From a virus, in the IMG/VR virus record IMGVR_UViG_3300010885_028661, positions 1-31,201 of that record: a DNA stretch of 31,201 nt; one strand, given 5' to 3'. Within the stretch, counting starts at the first letter, position 1; the number at the start of each line of letters is the position of its first letter. The notes beneath the pieces are model-generated. The model ran no database searches. It was not told the origin of the DNA and saw only the letters and a list, made by a program, of their open reading frames with translations. Both the position numbers and the translations under genes were made by a program. Below, in pieces: positions 23,430 to 31,201 of this stretch.

Positions 23430-26400
23430 TTAAATAGCCGCAAAGAAATAAGAATCTCTTTTAATAATGGGCGCTGCGATTTGAGATGCCACATAAGTAA
23501 CAACTGCTGCTTGTGTTGGTACTTTTTGATTTGAGTTTTGAGACATCGTTCCGTCTGTTGAAAACTCATTAATCTGTGCACCTAACTGAGCACCAATCGA
23601 ACCAAGTCTTAGTGATGACAGACCAGATAGATTAAATGATGATGCATTAAGTGTTGCAGCACCAGTTGCTTGGTTGACAGCAAAGTATTGTCCAACAGAG
23701 AAGTTACCCGATTGGTCAGTTGAAACATAGTACACACGACCAGGATAATTGTTTATTACTTGGTTGCTTGGTATATACTGAGTGACTGACGTATTTGGAT
23801 AATTTGTGTTCGCAATTCCACCAGTACCAATTCCTAAGAAGTCATGACCAGTTAGACGAATGTTACTATATTGTTGACGAATAACAATCGCCTGACCGTC
23901 ATATGTTGGATATGATTGTGGTTTTGTGCTGGTTAATGTTAGAACTACCGTATTTGGGCTGCTTGACCAGTTTGAAATAGATGCGATAACATATGCATAT
24001 GGGTCATAGCCTACGTTTGCAGTATTAGCAATAAACTGAACAGACGAACCAGGAAGTAATAATGTGTTTCCAGTTAGGTTGTTTGCAGTAAACACAACAC
24101 CATATTGTCCGCTTACTGGAGATGCAGTTTGTGTATTTGCAGTCACTCCAGTCGATGAACTAAAAGTTGCATCGGAATATTCTCTAACTACTTCACTGGT
24201 AGTAAAGGTGTTAGAATTTTGACCAGTATATTTGAAGTATATTTGGTTTGTACTAGTTTGGAAACTTAAAATTACGGCTCTTGCATTGGATGTTGCACCT
24301 AACAAATAGTTGTTAGATGTCATAACAGAACCTGACGGTGATAAAGTATTCGCTTGATACTGAAGCATCGAACCGTAAATGTTTGCTGTTATGGGAACTT
24401 CTGCTGAATTAAATCCTGTCGCAACAGCACCAAATCTACCATATGAGTTGTTACCATTCAGTGCGCGAATAACACCACCGTTATTGGTAACATATCCAAA
24501 GTTACAGAAATATGTAAAACACGAAACTATTTCAGCTCGGCCACCATTTGTGACATAATATCCAACACCATCATCGTTGATACATGTATATGCGTGGAAC
24601 AACATTGACTTGTTTCCACTAGCATGAACTGAACCATCAACTAATGCACCTATACCTCCTTTAGAGATACAACTCACATCATTAACATATGGTGATTTTA
24701 CTAGAATAGGACTTGCTGGATTCAATCTTAAGAACACACCAGCAATAGTATGAGTGCTGATATCTGAACCAGGAGAATATACTGTATTTGCTGTGACAGC
24801 ATTATTTGCAACATATCCTGTCATACCGCTCATAGTTAAGCGTGTTACCATTGTACTATCACTTAGATAGAACATTGTACTATTTGCGTTAGGTGTTGAT
24901 CCATCAAGCGATAGACCACTTGCGGGTTGAACAATTGTTGTTCTTGTTGAGTCGCCTACAATTGAACATCCTGCTGGAACAGTAATTGGAAGCACTTCAC
25001 TATATGTTGCTCCCTTGAGCATTAGTGTTGCTGCTGTTTGTCCTGGAGTATTTGCAGAACTTAATCTTTGTGTTGCATATTGAATTGTTTTCCATGGTCT
25101 TCCAAGAGAAGAACCGTAATCTGGTCTATCTTGTCCAATATCTGGAGCAATATAATAAACGTTTGCTGTAACTCCAGAATTTTCCCATTGTGGTAATCCA
25201 GTATTTGAAACAATCAATACTTGTCCATTTGCACCAATCGGCAATCTAACTAAACCAGAAACTCCTTGATATACCAAATCTCCGCTTGTGGTATAAATGC
25301 CAGATATTGAACCTTGTGCAAGTGTTTGCCAGTATGCCGTATTGCTTGCTGGAACTATATTAGTATTATATGACGAAATCGAAACATATGATGAGTTTGC
25401 ATAGAATACAGTATCACCAAGTTGATATACTGCTGATGAGTTCCAAGTTCCTTGATTTCTAATTCCTTGAGTGAATGTTAACCACTGCGAAGAATTTGCT
25501 GGAGTCGGAGCAATACCAACAGATGTTGCCAATGCAACATACGTATTACCACCAAATGCTACTATATCTCCAGGATTATATTGTGTCGATCCAGTTTGGT
25601 CGTAATAATTCTTAAAGTTCGTACCAGTAGTAAATGTAGTCCACTGTGTAGTATTTGATGGTGTTGGAGAAACACCATTAGTAGTCACTAAGGCAACATA
25701 TGTGTTGCCACCAAATCTTACTACGTCACCAGCATAATATTGTCTATTGGGATTATATATTCCGAGGAAGTTTGTACCGGTAGAATATGTTAACCATTGC
25801 GTTGAATTTGATAACGTTGGTGAAACACCTGTAGTTTCAGTTAATGCGATATAGTTATTACCACCAAATCTTACTACATCACCAGAAACATATGAATTTG
25901 CTGAATTGTAGGTACCTAGATGTTGAGTACCTTTACTTACTAGAGACCAGTAAGAAGCATTTGACGGTAGAATGCCTGTAGATTCTACTTTGTTTACGTA
26001 AGTATATGCACCATAGTTTACTACTTGACCTGGTTCATATTTTGTCGCAGGATTATAAGTTCCAACTGCAATATAACCGGTTGTCAGAACTGACCACGCG
26101 TTCGTGTATAGATTGGGTTGTAGGTTGATGTTGTTGTTTGATGCGACATATGAATATCCACCAAAGGTTACAACGTCACCAATCGAATAGTTTATTGTAT
26201 TTGCGTATGTGTTTAGAAACTCTAAACCACCAGCAAATAGTTGAAAGTTTCCTGAGTTTGCTACCCAACTATTTGAGTCGCCGGATCTATGTTGGTTTAC
26301 TGTGATGTATGCATCTGCACCGTAACGGACAATATCATTTAGATTATATTGTGTGTTTGGAGTCCAAACTCCAGACCAATTGAATCCAGGAGCAATCTTT

Positions 26401-26567
26401 GTCCAATTTGAAATATCATTGTAGAAGAATGAACTTGCAGTGTGGTTTCCTGTACATGCGTATGCAATACCGCCGTATGTGATGATATCATCTTTGATGT
26501 ATGAGGTACCTGTAACCCACGCACCCAAAAATGTAAATTTTAATCTACCAAGTACAAAATCTGCCAT
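23430..26567 (-). CDS. Large fibre protein: eight CBM5/12-like repeats plus probable beta-helix
   Basis: A 1045-aa protein. Residues about 10-430 hold eight units of about 45-55 residues of the pattern W/Y-N-x-x-x-x-Y-x-x-G-D-x-V-x-(Y/F)-G-G-x-x-Y-x-A, for example QYYAGDVVRFGGNTYVAL, which match small carbohydrate-binding modules (CBM5/12). From about 470 (YYIAPDIGQDRPDYGSSLGR) a pectin-lyase-like right-handed beta-helix is likely, starting with KTIQYATQRL and VPAGCSIVGDSTRTTIVQP. From about 905 the C-terminus (GHDFLGIGTGG, VYYVSTDQSGNFSVGQYFAV, LSSLRLGSIGAQLGAQINEF) matches a conserved end of T4-like cyanophage structural proteins. Ribosome site AGGAG. Probably a long tail-fibre component that binds surface polysaccharide; no enzymatic residues were identified. 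Confidence 0.8.
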   Translation of the reverse strand: MADFVLGRLKFTFLGAWVTGTSYIKDDIITYGGIAYACTGNHTASSFFYNDISNWTKIAPGFNWSGVWTPNTQYNLNDIVRYGADAYITVNQHRSGDSNSWVANSGNFQLFAGGLEFLNTYANTINYSIGDVVTFGGYSYVASNNNINLQPNLYTNAWSVLTTGYIAVGTYNPATKYEPGQVVNYGAYTYVNKVESTGILPSNASYWSLVSKGTQHLGTYNSANSYVSGDVVRFGGNNYIALTETTGVSPTLSNSTQWLTYSTGTNFLGIYNPNRQYYAGDVVRFGGNTYVALVTTNGVSPTPSNTTQWTTFTTGTNFKNYYDQTGSTQYNPGDIVAFGGNTYVALATSVGIAPTPANSSQWLTFTQGIRNQGTWNSSAVYQLGDTVFYANSSYVSISSYNTNIVPASNTAYWQTLAQGSISGIYTTSGDLVYQGVSGLVRLPIGANGQVLIVSNTGLPQWENSGVTANVYYIAPDIGQDRPDYGSSLGRPWKTIQYATQRLSSANTPGQTAATLMLKGATYSEVLPITVPAGCSIVGDSTRTTIVQPASGLSLDGSTPNANSTMFYLSDSTMVTRLTMSGMTGYVANNAVTANTVYSPGSDISTHTIAGVFLRLNPASPILVKSPYVNDVSCISKGGIGALVDGSVHASGNKSMLFHAYTCINDDGVGYYVTNGGRAEIVSCFTYFCNFGYVTNNGGVIRALNGNNSYGRFGAVATGFNSAEVPITANIYGSMLQYQANTLSPSGSVMTSNNYLLGATSNARAVILSFQTSTNQIYFKYTGQNSNTFTTSEVVREYSDATFSSSTGVTANTQTASPVSGQYGVVFTANNLTGNTLLLPGSSVQFIANTANVGYDPYAYVIASISNWSSSPNTVVLTLTSTKPQSYPTYDGQAIVIRQQYSNIRLTGHDFLGIGTGGIANTNYPNTSVTQYIPSNQVINNYPGRVYYVSTDQSGNFSVGQYFAVNQATGAATLNASSFNLSGLSSLRLGSIGAQLGAQINEFSTDGTMSQNSNQKVPTQAAVVTYVASQIAAPIIKRDSYFFAAI

Positions 26568-26590
26568 TGTTTAACTCCTAACGGATTCTT

Positions 26591-26602
26591 TATTTATTTA
26601 TT
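26591..26602 (-). promoter_or_regulatory. Candidate late promoter, two overlapping AATAAATA boxes
   Basis: The minus strand carries AATAAATAAATA, two overlapping one-mismatch copies of the late consensus, 24-28 bases before the ATG at 26567 in the only gap between the 270-aa and 1045-aa genes. Confidence 0.45.
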
Positions 26603-26607
26603 TTTAA

Positions 26608-27420
26608 TTATGCTGGACCACCAGAATAATCATAATCGTTTAGATATCTTGCTACAAGAAATCCTCTACTGTTAATATAATATGTCAATTTGATATTATC
26701 AAATCTAACTTGCTCATATTTTCTATGCTTTAAGTTTGTTGTTTCTCGTCGTATATTTATAATGCCATATACATTAGAATGATTTCCACTCGCATAATAC
26801 AGTACATTAGGAGCATCTAGAGGAATTGTAAATGTTAAAGGACCAGGACTTTCTGTATTCAGGTCACCATTTTTTCCACCATATGCGGATCTAGAATTTG
26901 TTACTCCTAATAACCATTCATAATTATAATTCGCACCAAAAGGCTGTGTGCTAATATACAACGGATACCCTTGTGTGCTTGAATCAGAAGTATCAAACGT
27001 ATATGTAGCACCATAAGTTAATTCTAATTCTATATTTGTGTTGCTCTGATTAGATACTCCGTTATAATCAATTGAGCCAGTAGACCCAGATAATTCCAAA
27101 TTGTATTTTCCGTTTACGACACGAACTTTTATTGTTTTAGCTTGTTGTACTTTGTCACCAACTTCATTGTAATATGTCGGTATAGTATTGTGAGCAACTC
27201 CACTGTCTGTTGTTCCTCTAATCAATTCTTCTAATCCGTTGTACGCAAAACCAGTTCCGTCGGTTAGCTGAATAGACTCTTGTGTATTTGCAAACAGTGC
27301 TTTTGAATAAGTTAGTTTACCATCTGCATCTCTATAGAGGCCATGAAATGCCATTTGTGACGATGGTATATCTTGTGCTAAATTATTTTTATTTGATAGT
27401 AAATCGCTTAAAGTTAACAT
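26608..27420 (-). CDS. Virion structural protein with cupredoxin-like domain
   Basis: A 270-aa protein. Residues about 1-95 resemble fibre N-terminal modules (AFHGLYRDADGKLTYSKALF). Residues about 128-223 have a cupredoxin-like pattern: TYGATYTFDTSDSSTQGYPL, then LTFTIPLDAPNVLYYASGNH and VYGIINI. In copper proteins the loop before the His normally supplies Cys; here it is Tyr-Ala-Ser, so only His214 of the usual ligands is visible and copper binding is unlikely. The same domain occurs in other marine phage virion proteins as I recall them. The C-terminus (KLTYYINSRGFLVARYL) is a short beta region. The start directly abuts the stop of the 1234-aa gene (TAAATG). Role inferred as baseplate or fibre component. 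Confidence 0.65.
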   Translation of the reverse strand: MLTLSDLLSNKNNLAQDIPSSQMAFHGLYRDADGKLTYSKALFANTQESIQLTDGTGFAYNGLEELIRGTTDSGVAHNTIPTYYNEVGDKVQQAKTIKVRVVNGKYNLELSGSTGSIDYNGVSNQSNTNIELELTYGATYTFDTSDSSTQGYPLYISTQPFGANYNYEWLLGVTNSRSAYGGKNGDLNTESPGPLTFTIPLDAPNVLYYASGNHSNVYGIINIRRETTNLKHRKYEQVRFDNIKLTYYINSRGFLVARYLNDYDYSGGPA

Positions 27421-30400
27421 TTAGACCGCCACTCTCCAGGTTGACCCGCTATAGATTACATAAAAGTTTGCTCCCATCATATTAAATGCTAGAGTATCAT
27501 CAACATCATTGATTGTATTACCATTACCATTTATATATGCAGGATTAACATCCTTGTTTCCACCACCATCCGCAAAGTTTATTGAGTCTCCCGCAGAAGG
27601 ACTTGGGGGTAACTTAACAGATATTGGTCCTGTAGTTGTTATTAATAAGCAAGTAGTCTGTCCAGAATTTAAAGTCACATCCGAATTGATTATTGAATAT
27701 TTATATTGTAGCGTTGTGTTCGCTTTATCGAACGCGGCTTGTATTGCTAAGTTTTGTGTAGAATTTACATCAATAGCAGAGTTTGCTAAATCTCTTGCAT
27801 ATTGGTCATACCCACCCGATACTGCTGCGTTTGCTCTATCAAATGCTGCCTGTATCACTAAATTCTGTGTAGCATCGACACTTTGAATTATAGTAATAGT
27901 AGTATTGACGCTGTTTAAGTTTCCTTGAACACTATTTGCAAAACTATATGCTGCTTGAGCAACCCCAGTAGCATATGTAATGTTCGTATTTTGTGTTAGG
28001 TCTACACCTTGAATAATTGTAATTAAGTTATTCTGTGTAGCATCAACACCAATGGTTACATTTGCTTGATTGTAGCCTGCTTGAGCTAATATTTGTGCTG
28101 TATTAGACTGATTATATGCTGATTGTATACTTAAGTTCTGAGTAGCATCTACACCAATGGTGACGTTTGCTTGGTCATAACCAGCTTGTGCTAGTACCTG
28201 TGCCGTATTGGATTGATTGTATGCTGCTTGTATACTTAAGTTTTGCGTTAGGTCTACATTTTGAATAACGCTGATTGCAGCATTTTGTGTTGCATCTACA
28301 CCAATAGTTACGTTTGCTTGATTGTAACCAGCTTGTGCTAGTACCTGTGCTGTATTTGCTTGGTTATACGATGCTTGTATACTTAGGTTTTGTGTGGCAT
28401 CGACACCTTGTATTGCGATAATAGACGCATTTTGTGTAGCATCAACACCAATAGTCACATTCGCTTGATTGTAGCCTGCTTGAGCCAGTAGTTGTGCAGT
28501 GTTAGATTGGTTATAGGCAGATTGGATCGCTAGATTCTGCGTTAAGTCTACACTCTGAATAATACTAATTGCAGCATTTTGTGTAGCATCAACTCCAACG
28601 GTAACATTCGCTTGGTTATATGCTGCCTGTACCAGAAGTTGTGATGTGTTCGCTTGATTGAATGCTGCTTGTATTTGGGTATTCTGTGTTGAATTTACTG
28701 AGGTGCTATACGTGTAAATATCAACGCCATTTGTAATCAAATTGCCTTTGAAATATCCAGCACGCAGATTAGCATACGTGAATGAAGGATCGGCAATATT
28801 GATTATATTGTTACTTTGTACTTCTGGTGTGTATCCTTGGAATACAATGAATTCTTTTAAATCAGGATCACGAATAAATCCTGTATGTGCATTTGTTCCA
28901 TCATTATAATGACCGATGAAACCAATATCAACTACGTCAGAATAATAATTATTTCCTGCTAAAAATATTAGAGGGTCATCAATACTAAGTTGTGACGCAG
29001 AAATTGTCGTTGTATTACCAAAGATTCTTAGGTTGCCTTGAATCGAAACATCTCTAGCAAAAGTAACATTACCTGATACTGTGCCACCATTATATACAAA
29101 CGAGTTTCCTACGTTAGCAGCAGTAAATGCGGAAGCGATAGCTAAGTTCTGTGTTGCATCGACACCAACAGTTACGTTTCCTTGGTTGTAGCCTGCTTGA
29201 GCTAGTAGTTGTGCCGTATTTGCTTGGTTATATGCTGCTTGTATTTGGTTGTTTTGTGTAGCATCAACACCAACAGTTACATTTGCTTGGTTATATCCTG
29301 CTTGGGCTAATAGTTGTGCTGTGTTGGACTGATTATATGCTGCCTGTATTGCTAGATTTTGTGTTAGGTCTACACTCTGAATAATACTAATTGCAGCATT
29401 TTGTGTTGCGTCTACACCGATTGTAACATTTGCTTGGTTATAACTGGCTTGAGCTAATAGTTGCGATGTATTTGCTTGGTTATACGATGCTTGTATACTT
29501 AAGTTTTGTGTTAAGTCTACACCTTGAATAATTGTGATTAAATTATTCTGTGTTGCATCTACACCAATTGTAACATTTGCTTGGTTATATGCCGCCTGTG
29601 CCAGCAATTGTGATGTGTTAGCTTGGTTATACGATGCTTGAATTGCTAAGTTCTGGGTAGCATCTACGCCAATGGTTACATTTGCTTGGTTATAACCGGC
29701 TTGTGCTAAAAGTTGTGCTGTATTTGCTTGATTATATGCAGATTGAATTGCTAGATTCTGCGTTAAGTCAACACCTTGTATTACAGTAATAGACGCATTT
29801 TGTGTTGCATCTACACCGATTGTAACATTTGCTTGGTTATAACTGGCTTGAGCTAGTAGTTGCGATGTATTTGCTTGGTTATATGATGCCAGTATACTTA
29901 AGTTCTGTGTAGCATCAACACTCTGAATAACAACGATTGCCGCATTTTGTGTTGCATCTACGCCAATAGTTACATTTGCTTGGTTATATCCAGCTTGGGC
30001 TAGTAGTTGTGCTGTATTTGCTTTATCAAATGCTGATTGAGTTAATAAACTAATATTATTAACTGTGGTGTTAATATGGGTAATTGCTAAGTTCTGTGTA
30101 GCATCAACACCTTGTATAGCAACAATGGACGCATTCTGTGTAGCATTGACACCAATTGTTACGTTTGCTTGGTCGTAACCTGCTTGTGCAAGTAACTGTG
30201 TAGTATTTGCTTGGTCATATGCTGCTTGAGCTAACAGTTGTGATGTGTTCGCTTGCGATGAACCAGAGTTTGACTGATTATATGCTGCTTGTGCTAGTAG
30301 TTGTGCTGTATTTGCTTGTGATGCGCCACTATTTGCCTTGTCAAATGCTGCCTGTGATAGTACACTAACATTGTTAATCGTATTATTTGCATATGCAATG

Positions 30401-31125
30401 GCAAGATTCTGTGTTAAGTCTACACCTTGAATAATAGTAATAGACGCATTTTGTGTAGCATCAACACCAATTGTTACATTTGCTTGATTGAATGCGCCTT
30501 GAGCAAGACCAGCACCAGTGTTTGCTTGTGTATATGCGGCAGATATGGATAAGTTTTGCGTGGCATCAACGCCTTGTATGACCACAATAGATGCATTAGC
30601 GCCATCCAGATTGCCTTGTACTGTATTTGCCTTATCATACGCACCTTGTGCGATACTAGTGGCATATGTTATATTTGTATTCTGTGTTGAGTCTATGCCT
30701 TGAATAATACTAATTGCAGCATTTTGTGTAGCATTGATACCTTGTAGTACTACAGTATTTGCTCCGGCAGTATTAGCAGTATCTCTTGCGTATTGGTCAT
30801 AACTTGCTCCACCACCAGACGCAGTAGAATTAATAGTGATACTCTTATTAAAAGTATCAGTATTAAATGTTATATTTGTTCCAGGAATTAAACTCAGAAT
30901 ATCACTTGCTGATGTCGCAAGAATTAATGAGTTATTTGAATTTATTGTTGCAAAAGAATTTGTATTTGATGTAACAGAAAATGGAACTATACTGCCAACG
31001 TAATTCTTATAATATATTTTTCCGTCTCTATAGTTTAGAGCGAGTTCACCAAAAGCAAGGTTCGCCGGAATATTTCCCAGAGAACCTGAACTTCTGATTT
31101 TAATTACGGTGTTGGAAATTGCCAT
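27421..31125 (-). CDS. Long repetitive tail fibre protein (heptad repeats)
   Basis: A 1234-aa protein. The N-terminus (RSSGSLGNIPANLAFGELAL, NYRDGKIYYKN) is the fibre module common in T4-like cyanophages. Residues about 120-665 and 815-1130 are repeats with a 49-residue full unit made of seven heptads, beginning YNQANTA and QLLAQAG and continuing through IGVDATQ elements. Shorter units lack whole pairs of heptads. A non-repeat beta domain (about 670-815, DVSIQGNLRIFGNTTTISAS, FIGHYNDGTNAHTGFIRD) interrupts the shaft. The C-terminal ~90 residues (SVKLPPSPSAGDSINFADGG) form a beta tip. Coiled-coil-like trimeric shaft inferred. Start chosen at ATG 31125, just after tandem upstream stop codons; no clear Shine-Dalgarno. 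Likely a long or whisker-type fibre. Confidence 0.8.
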   Translation of the reverse strand: MAISNTVIKIRSSGSLGNIPANLAFGELALNYRDGKIYYKNYVGSIVPFSVTSNTNSFATINSNNSLILATSASDILSLIPGTNITFNTDTFNKSITINSTASGGGASYDQYARDTANTAGANTVVLQGINATQNAAISIIQGIDSTQNTNITYATSIAQGAYDKANTVQGNLDGANASIVVIQGVDATQNLSISAAYTQANTGAGLAQGAFNQANVTIGVDATQNASITIIQGVDLTQNLAIAYANNTINNVSVLSQAAFDKANSGASQANTAQLLAQAAYNQSNSGSSQANTSQLLAQAAYDQANTTQLLAQAGYDQANVTIGVNATQNASIVAIQGVDATQNLAITHINTTVNNISLLTQSAFDKANTAQLLAQAGYNQANVTIGVDATQNAAIVVIQSVDATQNLSILASYNQANTSQLLAQASYNQANVTIGVDATQNASITVIQGVDLTQNLAIQSAYNQANTAQLLAQAGYNQANVTIGVDATQNLAIQASYNQANTSQLLAQAAYNQANVTIGVDATQNNLITIIQGVDLTQNLSIQASYNQANTSQLLAQASYNQANVTIGVDATQNAAISIIQSVDLTQNLAIQAAYNQSNTAQLLAQAGYNQANVTVGVDATQNNQIQAAYNQANTAQLLAQAGYNQGNVTVGVDATQNLAIASAFTAANVGNSFVYNGGTVSGNVTFARDVSIQGNLRIFGNTTTISASQLSIDDPLIFLAGNNYYSDVVDIGFIGHYNDGTNAHTGFIRDPDLKEFIVFQGYTPEVQSNNIINIADPSFTYANLRAGYFKGNLITNGVDIYTYSTSVNSTQNTQIQAAFNQANTSQLLVQAAYNQANVTVGVDATQNAAISIIQSVDLTQNLAIQSAYNQSNTAQLLAQAGYNQANVTIGVDATQNASIIAIQGVDATQNLSIQASYNQANTAQVLAQAGYNQANVTIGVDATQNAAISVIQNVDLTQNLSIQAAYNQSNTAQVLAQAGYDQANVTIGVDATQNLSIQSAYNQSNTAQILAQAGYNQANVTIGVDATQNNLITIIQGVDLTQNTNITYATGVAQAAYSFANSVQGNLNSVNTTITIIQSVDATQNLVIQAAFDRANAAVSGGYDQYARDLANSAIDVNSTQNLAIQAAFDKANTTLQYKYSIINSDVTLNSGQTTCLLITTTGPISVKLPPSPSAGDSINFADGGGNKDVNPAYINGNGNTINDVDDTLAFNMMGANFYVIYSGSTWRVAV
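27712..30763. repeat. Degenerate 147-bp / 105-bp / 42-bp coding repeats
   Basis: The shaft of the 1234-aa fibre gene is made of units of 147 bp (49 codons), with shorter ones of 105 bp (35 codons) and inserts of 42 bp, all multiples of 21 bp. The non-repeat stretch at about 28690-29110 splits the array. The same elements occur at 5500-6430 in the 451-aa gene. Confidence 0.85.
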
Positions 31126-31128
31126 TTA

Positions 31129-31201
31129 TTAGAAGTCATTTGGAATTGATACTATATTTATTCCTTCAGTATCAACGCCTGTTGCCTTTGTTGTTTTTCT
31201 C
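31129..31201 (-). CDS. 3' end of an unidentified gene
   Basis: An open minus-strand frame enters from the right edge and ends at TAA 31131-31129; the visible residues are RKTTKATGVDTEGINIVSIP followed by NDF. A second TAA follows immediately, then the ATG of the fibre gene. Too short to identify. Position just upstream of a fibre gene suggests another structural or baseplate gene. Confidence 0.6.
   Translation of the reverse strand, partial: RKTTKATGVDTEGINIVSIPNDF
31155..31162 (-). promoter_or_regulatory. Candidate late promoter for the 1234-aa fibre gene (AATAAATA)
   Basis: The minus strand reads GAATAAATAT inside the end of the preceding gene, 30 bases before the fibre ATG at 31125, the same spacing and flanking G as the box before gp13. 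Confidence 0.4.

Noticed and set aside
26754-26761. Exact TATAAATA on the minus strand inside the 270-aa gene
   Set aside because: Within a conserved coding strand (Ile-Ile-Asn-Ile) and about 190 bases from the next start, while better-placed boxes lie at 26591-26602.
27698-27705. Exact TATAAATA on the minus strand inside the 1234-aa gene
   Set aside because: Nearly 280 bases from the next start and explained by codons for Tyr-Lys-Tyr; no positional support for a promoter.
1-31201. tRNA genes, integrase, insertion sequences or attachment sites
   Set aside because: None seen; gaps are too short for tRNAs apart from the 115-bp divergent region, which shows no cloverleaf, and no transposase or integrase motifs appear in any frame.

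Overview
The window is a piece of a T4-like myovirus genome. It is AT-rich and densely packed, with gene gaps mostly under 120 bp. Almost all genes read on the minus strand and run from structural and tail-fibre genes (right) into the T4 morphogenesis order gp13-gp14-gp15-(fibre-like insert)-gp16-gp17-gp18-gp19-gp20 (left). Fibre modules resembling those of marine T4-like phages, T4 late-promoter-like TATAAATA boxes, and carbamoyltransferase and 2OG-Fe(II) oxygenase genes suggest an aquatic phage. The host cannot be read directly. The bilin genes match the PcyA-like (PcyX) type reported from non-cyanophage marine phages thought to infect alphaproteobacteria.

Layout in transcription order, right to left. 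31201-23072: end of an unidentified gene; a 1234-aa fibre protein built of heptad-based repeats; a 270-aa protein with a cupredoxin-like domain; a 1045-aa chimera of CBM5/12-like repeats and a probable beta-helix; a 106-aa beta-rich protein. 23069-19504: three consecutive pairs, each a glycine- and cysteine-rich adhesin-like gene followed by a small tail-fibre-chaperone-like gene. 19507-16066: a plus-strand island of three genes (GT9-like glycosyltransferase, NodU/TobZ-type carbamoyltransferase, 2OG-Fe(II) oxygenase), bounded by a convergent stop-stop overlap with a perfect hairpin on one side and a divergent promoter region on the other. 15950-10491: three more fibre or structural proteins. 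10458-9249: an overlapping heme oxygenase and bilin reductase gene pair. 9217-1: neck, sheath-terminator, terminase, sheath, tube and portal genes.

How it fits together: the minus-strand genes make the neck, tail, fibres and packaging motor late in infection. The plus-strand island probably modifies a sugar, either on the virion or on the host envelope. The heme oxygenase and PcyX-type reductase should together turn heme into biliverdin and then a phycobilin, probably phycoerythrobilin. Their position inside a late structural operon, rather than among early metabolic genes, is the most striking feature. The triplicated Cys-rich adhesin/chaperone array is the second.
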